Assembly: GCA_002429455.1 (NCBI GenBank)
Contig: DIZU01000070.1
Location: 1-6,439, forward strand
DNA: 6,439 bases
Source: Methylotenera sp. UBA6020
GTDB taxonomy: Bacteria; Pseudomonadota; Gammaproteobacteria; Burkholderiales; Methylophilaceae
Direction of reading: 5' to 3'
Shown piece by piece: positions 1 through 6,439 of the stretch (positions are counted from its first letter, which is position 1; the number at the start of each line of letters is the position of its first letter). Below the pieces are notes generated by a model that saw nothing but the letters and a program-made list of their open reading frames with translations, made no database searches and was not told the origin of the DNA. Position numbers and translations under genes: made by a program.

Positions 1-698
<698 letters not shown>

Positions 699-723
699 TC
701 CAACTCCCGCTAGTGATTTAGCT

Positions 724-905
724 ATGCGTAACAGAGGTCGTTTCTTTTTCTTACTGATCACACTATACTCGGTGTAGTGTTTGCATGGTCCGCTACAACG
801 TCTAACATGGTGGCTGGAAATCGCCCCCATTCTTATTGCACTCCCCATTAATTTTTACTTACAAGCAGTTTGAATTTACCCAATTAGCCACTAACTTATG
901 CTGAG
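724..905 (+). pseudogene. Decayed 5' half of a DUF2238/YjdF-family membrane protein gene
   Basis: Pieces of the N-terminal half of a DUF2238 protein can be read here, but in different frames. From the ATG at 724, one frame gives MRNRGRFFFLLITLYSV and then TAG at 775. The next piece, VFAWSA, is in another frame (777-794). YNV (794-802) is in the third frame. The original frame then resumes with LTWWLEIAPILIALPINFY (802-858) and ends at TGA 871. EFTQLA follows in a shifted frame (872-889). The piece TYAEVPLF joins the intact 3' half in the frame of 906-1274, where a TAG stop at 885-887 blocks upstream extension. The conserved stretch of about 20 residues that family members carry just before TYAEVP seems to be missing. 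Assignment of the pieces rests on my memory of the family pattern. Several frame changes plus a deletion argue for real decay rather than one sequencing error. Confidence 0.72.
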
Positions 906-1274
906 GTGCCGCTGTTTAATTGGCTGCGCGACACTTTTGATTTATCGCGTAACCATTACGATAGAGTCGGGCATTTTGCACAAGGGTTTATTCCCGTCAT
1001 CATTGCCCGCGAAGTTCTGCTCAAAAAATCACCGTTATCAAGAGGCCGCTGGTTATTTTTTATTACCTGTTGTATCTGTTTGAGTATTAGTGCAGTTTAC
1101 GAATTCATTGAGTGGTGGGTGGCAGTTTATGCCGGCGGGGCTGCGGATGCATTTTTAGGGTTACAAGGCGATGTATGGGATACGCAGTGGGATATGTTTG
1201 CCGCCTTGCTAGGAGCTATCGCAGCGCAGGTTATGTTGGCAAAAATGCATGACAAGCAGATGCTGCTGCAGTAA
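906..1274 (+). CDS. C-terminal half of DUF2238/YjdF-family inner membrane protein (open remnant)
   Basis: An uninterrupted 122-residue frame carries the conserved core of the DUF2238 (YjdF) family: RNHYDRVGHFAQG (about residues 15-27), CICLSISAVYEFIEWW (about 55-70) and QGDVWDTQWDMFAALLGA (about 88-105). Hydrophobic stretches near 50-68 and 98-112 suggest membrane segments. Full-length family members are about 200 residues; the missing N-terminal half is the decayed stretch just upstream. The GTG at 906 is only the first usable start after an in-frame TAG at 885-887. No Shine-Dalgarno at proper spacing is seen, so translation is doubtful. The family's function is unknown. It sits between dapB and carA, same strand, and ends shortly before the carA promoter. 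Conservation of this half suggests either recent inactivation of the whole gene or a shortened product that is still used; I favour a pseudogene. Confidence 0.7.
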   Translation: MPLFNWLRDTFDLSRNHYDRVGHFAQGFIPVIIAREVLLKKSPLSRGRWLFFITCCICLSISAVYEFIEWWVAVYAGGAADAFLGLQGDVWDTQWDMFAALLGAIAAQVMLAKMHDKQMLLQ

Positions 1275-1281
1275 GGTAACC

Positions 1282-1310
1282 TTGATTAGTGGCATTTTTT
1301 TCGCTATAAT
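1282..1310 (+). promoter_or_regulatory. Sigma-70 promoter for carA(-orf-carB)
   Basis: A -35 box TTGATT (1282-1287) and a perfect -10 box TATAAT (1305-1310) are separated by 17 bases, the optimal spacing. The predicted transcription start is near A1316/A1317, giving a leader of about 110 nt before the carA start codon. It lies just downstream of the DUF2238 stop codon, so carAB need not depend on transcription from dapB. No ArgR or PurR box was recognised. Confidence 0.75.
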
Positions 1311-1322
1311 TCGTTAATTCTG

Positions 1323-1354
1323 AAACGGGAAGAGTATATAAGCTCCTCCCGTTT
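1323..1354 (+). promoter_or_regulatory. Leader hairpin in the carA 5' UTR
   Basis: An inverted repeat close to the predicted transcript start: arm 1323-1334 (AAACGGGAAGAG) pairs with arm 1343-1354 (CTCCTCCCGTTT). It forms a 12-bp stem with a single A/C mismatch and an 8-base loop. Only four T residues (1352-1355) follow, so as an intrinsic terminator it is weak. It may be an attenuator, a target of a regulator, or simply a stabilising 5' hairpin. The structure is seen in the sequence; the role is inferred. Confidence 0.5.
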
Positions 1355-1415
1355 TGCGTATCTGCCATCTGTCCATGATGGTCAAAGCGTGAAAAATTAT
1401 CTAACGTTGTAAAAC

Positions 1416-1421
1416 AAGGAG
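1416..1421 (+). promoter_or_regulatory. Ribosome binding site of carA
   Basis: AAGGAG lies 5 bases upstream of the GTG at 1427. It decides in favour of this GTG start, which also gives the [10 protein letters not shown]-terminus usual for CarA. Confidence 0.85.
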
Positions 1422-1426
1422 TTTCT

Positions 1427-2572
1427 GTGTCACAAAACCTGCCCGCCATACTCGTACTTGCAGATGGAACCGTGTTTCGTGGCGTGTCAATTGGCGCTTC
1501 TGGTCATACTGTAGGTGAAATTGTATTTAATACCTCAATGACTGGTTATCAAGAGATACTGACAGACCCATCTTACGCCCAGCAAATCGTTACCCTTACT
1601 TACCCGCATATTGGTAACTATGGCGTGAATCTTGATGACGTTGAGTCTGGTCAAGTGTATGCCAGCGGTTTGATTATTCGTGACTTGCCGCTTACACACA
1701 GTAATTTTAGAAACACGCAATCGCTTGCAGAGTATTTGGCTACCAATAATATTGTAGCTATAGCCGATATTGATACGCGTAAACTGACGCGAGTATTGCG
1801 CGAAAAAGGTGCGCAAGCAGGCGCTATTGTCGCTGGCGAGGCGGATGAATCTAAAGCTGTGGCATTAGCCAAAATCCTGATCGCAGGCTTCCCAGGTTTG
1901 TCCGGCATGGACTTAGCCAAAGTGGTGACTTGTGATGCGCCCTATCAATTTGAACAAGGTGAATGGGCTTTAGGTGAAGGTTTTGCCAATGCGCCCGTCA
2001 CAAAATTCCATGTCGTTGCATTCGATTATGGCGTTAAGCGTAATATTTTACGTATGTTGGTTGCGCGAGGTTGTCAGGTAACAGTGTTGCCAGCACAGAC
2101 TTCAGCAGTGGATGCCTTGGCTTACAAGCCCGATGGCGTGTTCTTATCCAATGGCCCTGGTGACCCTGAGCCATGCGACTATGCCATTGCGGCGATTAAA
2201 GACATCGTTGAAACCGGCACCCCAACCTTTGGTATTTGTTTAGGCCATCAACTTTTAGCGCTCGCTAGTGGTGCTAAAACGCACAAAATGAAATTTGGCC
2301 ATCATGGCGCCAATCATCCAGTACAAGATCTGGTATCGAAGCGTGTTTATATCACCAGCCAAAATCATGGCTTCGCCGTCGATGCAGCAACGTTGCCAGC
2401 CAATATTCAAACTACACATGTGTCATTATTTGACGGTAGCTTGCAAGGCATTGCACGTACCGATCAGCCTGCGTTCAGTTTTCAAGGTCATCCTGAAGCA
2501 AGTCCAGGTCCTACTGAAATGAGTTATTTGTTTGATCAGTTTATTGATCTCATGGCGGCAAGAGCGAAGTAA
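1427..2572 (+). CDS. carA: Carbamoyl-phosphate synthase small (glutaminase) subunit
   Basis: The small subunit hydrolyses glutamine and passes ammonia through a tunnel to CarB, which makes carbamoyl phosphate for arginine and pyrimidine synthesis. The length of 381 residues is normal for CarA. The N-terminal CPSase small-chain domain (about 1-150) shows [17 protein letters not shown] (34-50) and YPHIGNYG (59-66). The C-terminal class I glutamine amidotransferase domain (about 193-380) shows [11 protein letters not shown] (199-209), SNGPGDP (241-247), the nucleophile elbow GICLGHQ with Cys271, [11 protein letters not shown] (289-299), SQNHGFAVD (311-319), and [11 protein letters not shown] with His355 and Glu357. 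The Cys-His-Glu triad is complete, so the enzyme should be active. The start is GTG with a good AAGGAG. A near-consensus promoter lies about 120 bases upstream. The TAA stop is followed with no gap, and in the same frame, by the TTG of the next small gene, with carB further downstream. Confidence 0.98.
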   Translation: MSQNLPAILVLADGTVFRGVSIGASGHTVGEIVFNTSMTGYQEILTDPSYAQQIVTLTYPHIGNYGVNLDDVESGQVYASGLIIRDLPLTHSNFRNTQSLAEYLATNNIVAIADIDTRKLTRVLREKGAQAGAIVAGEADESKAVALAKILIAGFPGLSGMDLAKVVTCDAPYQFEQGEWALGEGFANAPVTKFHVVAFDYGVKRNILRMLVARGCQVTVLPAQTSAVDALAYKPDGVFLSNGPGDPEPCDYAIAAIKDIVETGTPTFGICLGHQLLALASGAKTHKMKFGHHGANHPVQDLVSKRVYITSQNHGFAVDAATLPANIQTTHVSLFDGSLQGIARTDQPAFSFQGHPEASPGPTEMSYLFDQFIDLMAARAK

Positions 2573-3007
2573 TTGCAGATAGTAGGTCGAAACAAATTCG
2601 GATTTAGTAAATGGGCAGTATTGATTTTGATATTGCTTGCCATATACCCTGCCGCAGTATTGGGTTATGTCTGGTATTACTGCGCTATTAGCAATCTGAA
2701 AGGTGGTAGCAGCGGCCCACTAGATGCTTACAGGCACACGCTGGCTAGTGCAGTTGTTGCTTATACATTATCGCCTAAGGCAGTGACTATTGTGTCTTAT
2801 GTTATGGAGCGAAAAGCTAAGCCGGCCAATTTAATGGATGTTCACAATAATGCAATTGGCGCGGCAATCGGCAATAGAGTGACAAAGTTTAGTGAGATAG
2901 AGCCTCTAGTGAGGCAGCAAATTGCAGGCGGTAAAGTAAATGCAGGTAATTTTTTACAGACAACATGGATGCCTCTTAAAAAGTGGCGTAAAAGTACATT
3001 TTGGTAA
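2573..3007 (+). CDS. Small membrane-anchored protein of unknown function with DAYRH and MDVHNN motifs
   Basis: A 144-residue frame lies between carA and carB. A short basic N-terminus (RNK, SK) is followed by one hydrophobic segment (about residues 14-37), suggesting a membrane anchor with the rest probably outside the cytoplasm. The soluble part has GPLDAYRHTLASAVVAYTL (49-66) and NLMDVHNNAIGAAIGNR (86-102), then a basic C-terminus with WMPLKKW (132-138). The D..RH and MD.HNN pattern recalls uncharacterised proteobacterial proteins (DUF6973-like, from memory). The conserved Asp, His and Asn could bind metal, but no activity is known to me. The start is uncertain: TTG at 2573 touches the carA stop and has only a weak AAGAG (2560-2564), so translation is probably coupled to carA. 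Later TTG codons would cut into the hydrophobic segment, and the first in-frame ATG (near 2804) would remove it. The gene ends 18 bases before carB, so it belongs to the same transcript. Confidence 0.72.
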   Translation: MQIVGRNKFGFSKWAVLILILLAIYPAAVLGYVWYYCAISNLKGGSSGPLDAYRHTLASAVVAYTLSPKAVTIVSYVMERKAKPANLMDVHNNAIGAAIGNRVTKFSEIEPLVRQQIAGGKVNAGNFLQTTWMPLKKWRKSTFW

Positions 3008-3023
3008 GGTAAGTTAAGGTAAG
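3005..3023 (+). repeat. Tandem 9-bp repeat carrying the carB ribosome binding site
   Basis: TAAGGTAAG occurs at 3005-3013 and again at 3015-3023, separated by one base, a 10-base period. The first copy includes the TAA stop of the small upstream gene. The second supplies AAGGT (3016-3020), 5 bases before the carB ATG, and acts as its ribosome binding site. The two copies look like a small local duplication. Confidence 0.65.
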
Positions 3024-3025
3024 AT

Positions 3026-6000
3026 ATGGCAAAACGTACAGACATTAAAAGTATTCTCATCATCGGCGCGGGTCCAATTGTAATTGGTCAAGCCTGCGAA
3101 TTCGACTACTCCGGTGCACAAGCATGTAAAGCGCTACGTGAAGAAGGCTATCGCGTTATTTTGGTGAACTCTAATCCAGCCACCATCATGACTGACCCTG
3201 AAATGGCCGATGCAACTTACATTGAGCCTGTTACTTGGCAGGTTGTTGAAAAAATTATTGCCAAAGAGCGGCCGGATGCCTTGTTGCCAACCATGGGTGG
3301 GCAAACCGCATTGAATTGTGCGCTGGATTTAGACAAACATGGTGTTTTAGAAAAATACAATGTTGAGTTGATTGGCGCGTCTAAAGAGGCGATAGATAAA
3401 GCCGAAGATCGTCAAAAGTTCAAAGAAGCCATGACCAAAATCGGTTTGGGTTCAGCGCGCTCAGTCATTGCACACAGCATGGAAGAAGCCTTGCAAGTGC
3501 AGCCAAGCATTGGCTATCCGGCCATTATTCGTCCATCATTTACCATGGGCGGCAGCGGCGGCGGCATTGCATATAACCGCGAAGAATTTGTGACGATTTG
3601 TGAGCGTGGCCTTGACGCCTCGCCAACTAAGGAATTGTTGATTGAAGAGTCACTACTCGGCTGGAAAGAGTATGAGATGGAAGTGGTGCGCGATTCTGCG
3701 GACAATTGCATCATTATCTGTTCGATTGAAAACCTGGACCCTATGGGTGTGCATACCGGCGACTCTATCACCGTGGCGCCAGCACAAACGCTGACCGATA
3801 AAGAATATCAAATCATGCGTAATGCCTCATTGGCAGTGCTACGCGAGATCGGCGTGGATACCGGCGGTTCAAACGTACAGTTTGCCATTAACCCAGATGA
3901 TGGTCGCATGATTGTCATTGAAATGAACCCACGTGTTTCGCGTTCATCAGCACTTGCCTCGAAAGCCACGGGTTTTCCGATTGCCAAAGTAGCAGCAAAA
4001 CTTGCCGTGGGTTTTACCTTGGATGAATTGAAGAACGACATCACGGGAGGCGAGACGCCAGTCTCTTTTGAGCCATCCATTGATTATGTGGTCACTAAAA
4101 TTCCACGTTTTGCTTTTGAAAAATTTCCCCAAGCTGACTCACGCCTCACCACGCAAATGAAGTCGGTCGGTGAAGTCATGGCGATTGGCCGTACTTTTCA
4201 AGAATCATTCCAAAAGGCCTTGCGTGGCCTAGAGGTTGGCGTTGATGGTTTGGATGAAAAAACTACCGATTTAGATACCATTACCAAAGAAATGGGTGTG
4301 CCAGGCCCAGAGCGTATTTGGTACGTGGGCGATGCTTTTAGAATGGGCATGACGGTCACAGAAGTATTTGATATTTCTAAAATTGACACTTGGTTTTTGG
4401 TGCAAATTAAAGATATTGTTGATCGAGAACAAGCGCTTAAAGGCAAGAATCTTGCCGATTTAGATAAGCAAGCACTGCTTAAACTAAAACGCAGTGGCTT
4501 TTCTGACAGGCGCTTGGCGACGTTATTGAATACCGACCAGCATGCCGTACGTGCCTATCGGCAAGCGTTGCAAGTACGCCCCGTGTATAAGCGCGTAGAT
4601 ACTTGTGCTGCCGAGTTTTCGACCAATACCGCTTATATGTATTCAACTTATGAAGAAGAGTGTGAAGCCGCACCCACCAATAATAAGAAAATTATGATAC
4701 TGGGTGGCGGGCCGAATCGCATTGGTCAAGGCATTGAATTTGATTATTGTTGTGTACACGCCGCGTTTGCCATGCGTGAAGACGGCTATGAAACGATTAT
4801 GGTCAACTGTAATCCTGAAACGGTTTCAACCGATTACGATACCTCAGACCGTTTGTATTTTGAGCCAGTAACACTAGAAGATGTGCTGGAAATCGTCGCG
4901 TTAGAAAAACCAGTGGGTGTGATTGTGCAATATGGTGGTCAAACGCCGCTAAAACTTGCGCGTGGCTTAGAAAAAGCCGGTGTGCCGATTATCGGCACCA
5001 CACCAGATGCGATTGATAAGGCTGAAGATCGTGAACGCTTTCAAAAGATGTTACACGAGTTAGGTTTGAAACAACCACCAAACCGCACAGCAAGAACGCC
5101 AGAAGAGGCAATTCGCTTAGCCTTGGAAATCGGCTATCCGCTTGTGGTGCGTCCAAGCTATGTGCTGGGCGGCCGTGCGATGGAAATCGTACAGGAGCAA
5201 TCACAGCTTGAGCGCTATATGCGCGAAGCAGTAAAAGTCTCGAATGAATCGCCAGTATTGCTGGATAGGTTCTTGAATGATGCTTTAGAAGTGGATGTCG
5301 ATGCACTATGCGATGACACTGGTGACGTGATTATCGGCGGCATTATGGAGCACGTTGAACAAGCTGGTGTGCACTCTGGCGATTCTGCCTGTTCGCTGCC
5401 ACCTTATAGTTTATCGGCTAAGTTGCAAGATGAGTTGCGTGCCCAAACCAAACAAATGGCAAGAGCCTTGGGTGTGGTTGGGTTAATGAATGTGCAGTTC
5501 GCTATACAAGGCGAAACGGTATTTGTGTTAGAAGTGAATCCTAGGGCTTCACGTACCGTACCTTTTGTGTCAAAAGCCTGTGGTTTGCAATTAGCTAAAA
5601 TTGCCGCTCGCTGCATGGTGGGTACCTCACTTAAAGCACAACATGTGACGCATGAGATTATCCCACCATTTTATTCGGTAAAAGAGGCGGTATTTCCGTT
5701 TATTAAATTCCCGGGTGTTGATACTATTTTAGGCCCTGAGATGAAATCGACAGGCGAGGTCATGGGCATTGGTGCCACGTTTGCAGAAGCTTTTTTAAAG
5801 TCGCAGCTCGGCGCTTCTACCAAACTTCCGGAAGGTGGCAGAGCATTTATCAGTGTGCGTAAAGAAGACTACCAAAAAGTGGTCGAAATAGCACAAGCCT
5901 TACACGAGCTAGGATTCAGCTTGGTAGCCACTAAAGGCACTGCGGCCGCCTTGACGGCGAATGGCTTAAAGGTAGACTCAGTGAACAAAGTTGCTGAAGG

Positions 6001-6232
6001 CCGACCGCATATTGTTGATATGATTAAAAATGACGACATTAGCTTTATAGTCAACGTGACAGAAGATAAGCGCGCTGTGGCAGACTCCTATGAAATTCGT
6101 CGTAGCGCACTGCAAAATAAAGTCACCTACTATACAACGCTAGCTGGGGCTAAAGCCGCTTGTGTGGGCATGGCGCATATGCAAGAGTTGCAAGTTGAAT
6201 CACTACAAAATTTGCACAAACTGCTTCATTGA
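3026..6232 (+). CDS. carB: Carbamoyl-phosphate synthase large subunit
   Basis: The synthetase subunit makes carbamoyl phosphate from bicarbonate, CarA-derived ammonia and two ATP. The frame is complete at 1068 residues (E. coli about 1073). The first half carries an ATP-grasp unit with [18 protein letters not shown] near the N-terminus, Arg129, [12 protein letters not shown] (Arg169) and [11 protein letters not shown] (299-309). The second half starts near [16 protein letters not shown] (554 on) and repeats the pattern with Arg669, [11 protein letters not shown] (Arg709) and [12 protein letters not shown] (836-847). The C-terminal MGS-like allosteric domain (about 937-1068) retains ATKGTA (Thr969, Thr972) and NKV (Lys988), which match UMP/IMP-contacting positions in E. 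coli. The equivalent of E. coli Lys954 appears to be Tyr949, an alignment from memory. No frameshift was seen. The ATG start is supported by AAGGT 5 bases upstream. The gene lies 18 bases after the small membrane-protein gene in one operon with carA. Confidence 0.98.
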   Translation: MAKRTDIKSILIIGAGPIVIGQACEFDYSGAQACKALREEGYRVILVNSNPATIMTDPEMADATYIEPVTWQVVEKIIAKERPDALLPTMGGQTALNCALDLDKHGVLEKYNVELIGASKEAIDKAEDRQKFKEAMTKIGLGSARSVIAHSMEEALQVQPSIGYPAIIRPSFTMGGSGGGIAYNREEFVTICERGLDASPTKELLIEESLLGWKEYEMEVVRDSADNCIIICSIENLDPMGVHTGDSITVAPAQTLTDKEYQIMRNASLAVLREIGVDTGGSNVQFAINPDDGRMIVIEMNPRVSRSSALASKATGFPIAKVAAKLAVGFTLDELKNDITGGETPVSFEPSIDYVVTKIPRFAFEKFPQADSRLTTQMKSVGEVMAIGRTFQESFQKALRGLEVGVDGLDEKTTDLDTITKEMGVPGPERIWYVGDAFRMGMTVTEVFDISKIDTWFLVQIKDIVDREQALKGKNLADLDKQALLKLKRSGFSDRRLATLLNTDQHAVRAYRQALQVRPVYKRVDTCAAEFSTNTAYMYSTYEEECEAAPTNNKKIMILGGGPNRIGQGIEFDYCCVHAAFAMREDGYETIMVNCNPETVSTDYDTSDRLYFEPVTLEDVLEIVALEKPVGVIVQYGGQTPLKLARGLEKAGVPIIGTTPDAIDKAEDRERFQKMLHELGLKQPPNRTARTPEEAIRLALEIGYPLVVRPSYVLGGRAMEIVQEQSQLERYMREAVKVSNESPVLLDRFLNDALEVDVDALCDDTGDVIIGGIMEHVEQAGVHSGDSACSLPPYSLSAKLQDELRAQTKQMARALGVVGLMNVQFAIQGETVFVLEVNPRASRTVPFVSKACGLQLAKIAARCMVGTSLKAQHVTHEIIPPFYSVKEAVFPFIKFPGVDTILGPEMKSTGEVMGIGATFAEAFLKSQLGASTKLPEGGRAFISVRKEDYQKVVEIAQALHELGFSLVATKGTAAALTANGLKVDSVNKVAEGRPHIVDMIKNDDISFIVNVTEDKRAVADSYEIRRSALQNKVTYYTTLAGAKAACVGMAHMQELQVESLQNLHKLLH

Positions 6233-6282
6233 TAATAGATTTTTTATTTTCAGCAATAGCTTTGATTACTTTGGATTTAAGG

Positions 6283-6310
6283 TTTTGCAGCCAGGTTTAA
6301 CTAGTATAAA
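6283..6310 (+). promoter_or_regulatory. Possible greA promoter (weak)
   Basis: A TATAAA-like -10 (6305-6310) lies in very AT-rich DNA, with a poor -35 candidate TTTTGC (6283-6288) 16 bases upstream. If used, the transcript would start near 6317, upstream of the terminator hairpin. The evidence is weak, but greA needs a promoter somewhere in this gap if the terminator stops the carB transcript. Confidence 0.25.
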
Positions 6311-6324
6311 TTTTTAATAAATCA

Positions 6325-6336
6325 TGTAAGATTACA
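6325..6336. repeat. Short perfect dyad TGTAA-GA-TTACA
   Basis: A 5-bp inverted repeat with a 2-base centre lies in the AT-rich carB-greA gap, just before the terminator. It could be an operator half-site pair or chance. No function is assigned. Confidence 0.3.
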
Positions 6337-6342
6337 ATTGTT

Positions 6343-6376
6343 AACCACGCCTTGAACGGGTGTGGTTTTGTTTTTT
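6343..6376 (+). terminator. Rho-independent terminator between carB and greA (or greA leader attenuator)
   Basis: Arm AACCACGCC (6343-6351) pairs with GGTGTGGTT (6359-6367), a 9-bp stem with one G-T pair and a 7-base loop. The second arm runs into a T-rich tract TTTTGTTTTTT (6366-6376). This is a typical intrinsic terminator for the carA-carB transcript. It ends only 5 bases before the greA ribosome binding site, so unless greA has a promoter inside the few remaining bases, its own transcripts must also pass through it. Confidence 0.8.
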
Positions 6377-6381
6377 AGTAT

Positions 6382-6390
6382 AAGGAAAAG
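6382..6390 (+). promoter_or_regulatory. Ribosome binding site of greA
   Basis: AAGGAAAAG lies with its AAGGA core 8 bases before the ATG at 6395, supporting that start. Confidence 0.7.
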
Positions 6391-6394
6391 TCGT

Positions 6395-6439
6395 ATGGCA
6401 GTTACTCAAATACCCGTTACCGTTAAAGGCGCAGCGCTA
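6395..6439 (+). CDS. greA: Transcription elongation factor GreA, N-terminal 15 residues only
   Basis: GreA binds the RNA polymerase secondary channel and stimulates cleavage of backtracked RNA. Only MAVTQIPVTVKGAAL is visible before the window ends. The IP(V/L/M)T(V/L)(K/R)GA pattern right after the start is the typical GreA N-terminus, and carB-greA order is common in betaproteobacteria as I remember it. An ATG with a well-placed AAGGA supports the start. The coiled-coil and C-terminal domains are outside the window, so completeness cannot be judged. The call rests on about ten residues plus context. Confidence 0.82.
   Translation, partial: MAVTQIPVTVKGAAL

Noticed and set aside
898..1083. 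61-residue + frame starting with ATG at 898
   Set aside because: It overlaps the conserved DUF2238 frame in another phase, has low-complexity, unrecognisable sequence and no ribosome binding site; it is a shadow frame.
1291..1302. T-run GGCATTTTTTTCG as a terminator of the DUF2238 gene
   Set aside because: No stable stem precedes it; it is the spacer of the carA promoter.
4989..5306. Minus-strand frame of 105 residues opposite carB, and similar minus-strand frames elsewhere
   Set aside because: All lie opposite strongly conserved dapB, carA or carB sequence, show no family features, and are expected by-products of codon bias.
3026..6232. The two similar halves of carB as a recent duplication
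   Set aside because: The internal duplication is ancient and a feature of every full-length CarB.
6233..6255. T-rich stretch right after the carB stop as a terminator
   Set aside because: There is no inverted repeat in front of it; the convincing terminator is at 6343-6376.

Overview
The window looks like a conserved chromosomal segment of a proteobacterium, most likely a betaproteobacterium of the Methylophilaceae/Nitrosomonadales type. I base this on the gene order dapB - carA - carB - greA, the flavour of the protein sequences and the moderate GC content. The family assignment is inference; no search was run. All supported genes are on the + strand.

Layout: (1) 1-698 is the 3' part of dapB (lysine/diaminopimelate synthesis), cut by the left window edge. 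(2) 724-1274 is a DUF2238/YjdF-family membrane protein gene whose 5' half has decayed. Recognisable family pieces lie in all three frames between 724 and about 900, followed by an intact, well conserved 3' half (906-1274). (3) 1275-1426 is the carA control region, with a near-consensus sigma-70 promoter, a leader hairpin and a good ribosome binding site. (4) 1427-2572 is carA. (5) 2573-3007 is a small membrane-anchored protein of unknown function between carA and carB, with DAYRH and MDVHNN motifs. (6) 3026-6232 is a complete carB. (7) 6233-6394 holds a dyad, a possible promoter and a rho-independent terminator lying right in front of greA. (8) 6395-6439 is the first 15 codons of greA, cut by the right edge.

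CarA and CarB form carbamoyl-phosphate synthetase, which feeds arginine and pyrimidine synthesis. DapB provides diaminopimelate for cell wall and lysine. GreA rescues backtracked RNA polymerase. The window is mostly housekeeping, and I see no mobile element, CRISPR array, tRNA or rRNA. The parts worth a second look are the unknown gene wedged inside the carAB operon, the half-decayed DUF2238 gene, the carA leader hairpin and the terminator in the greA leader.
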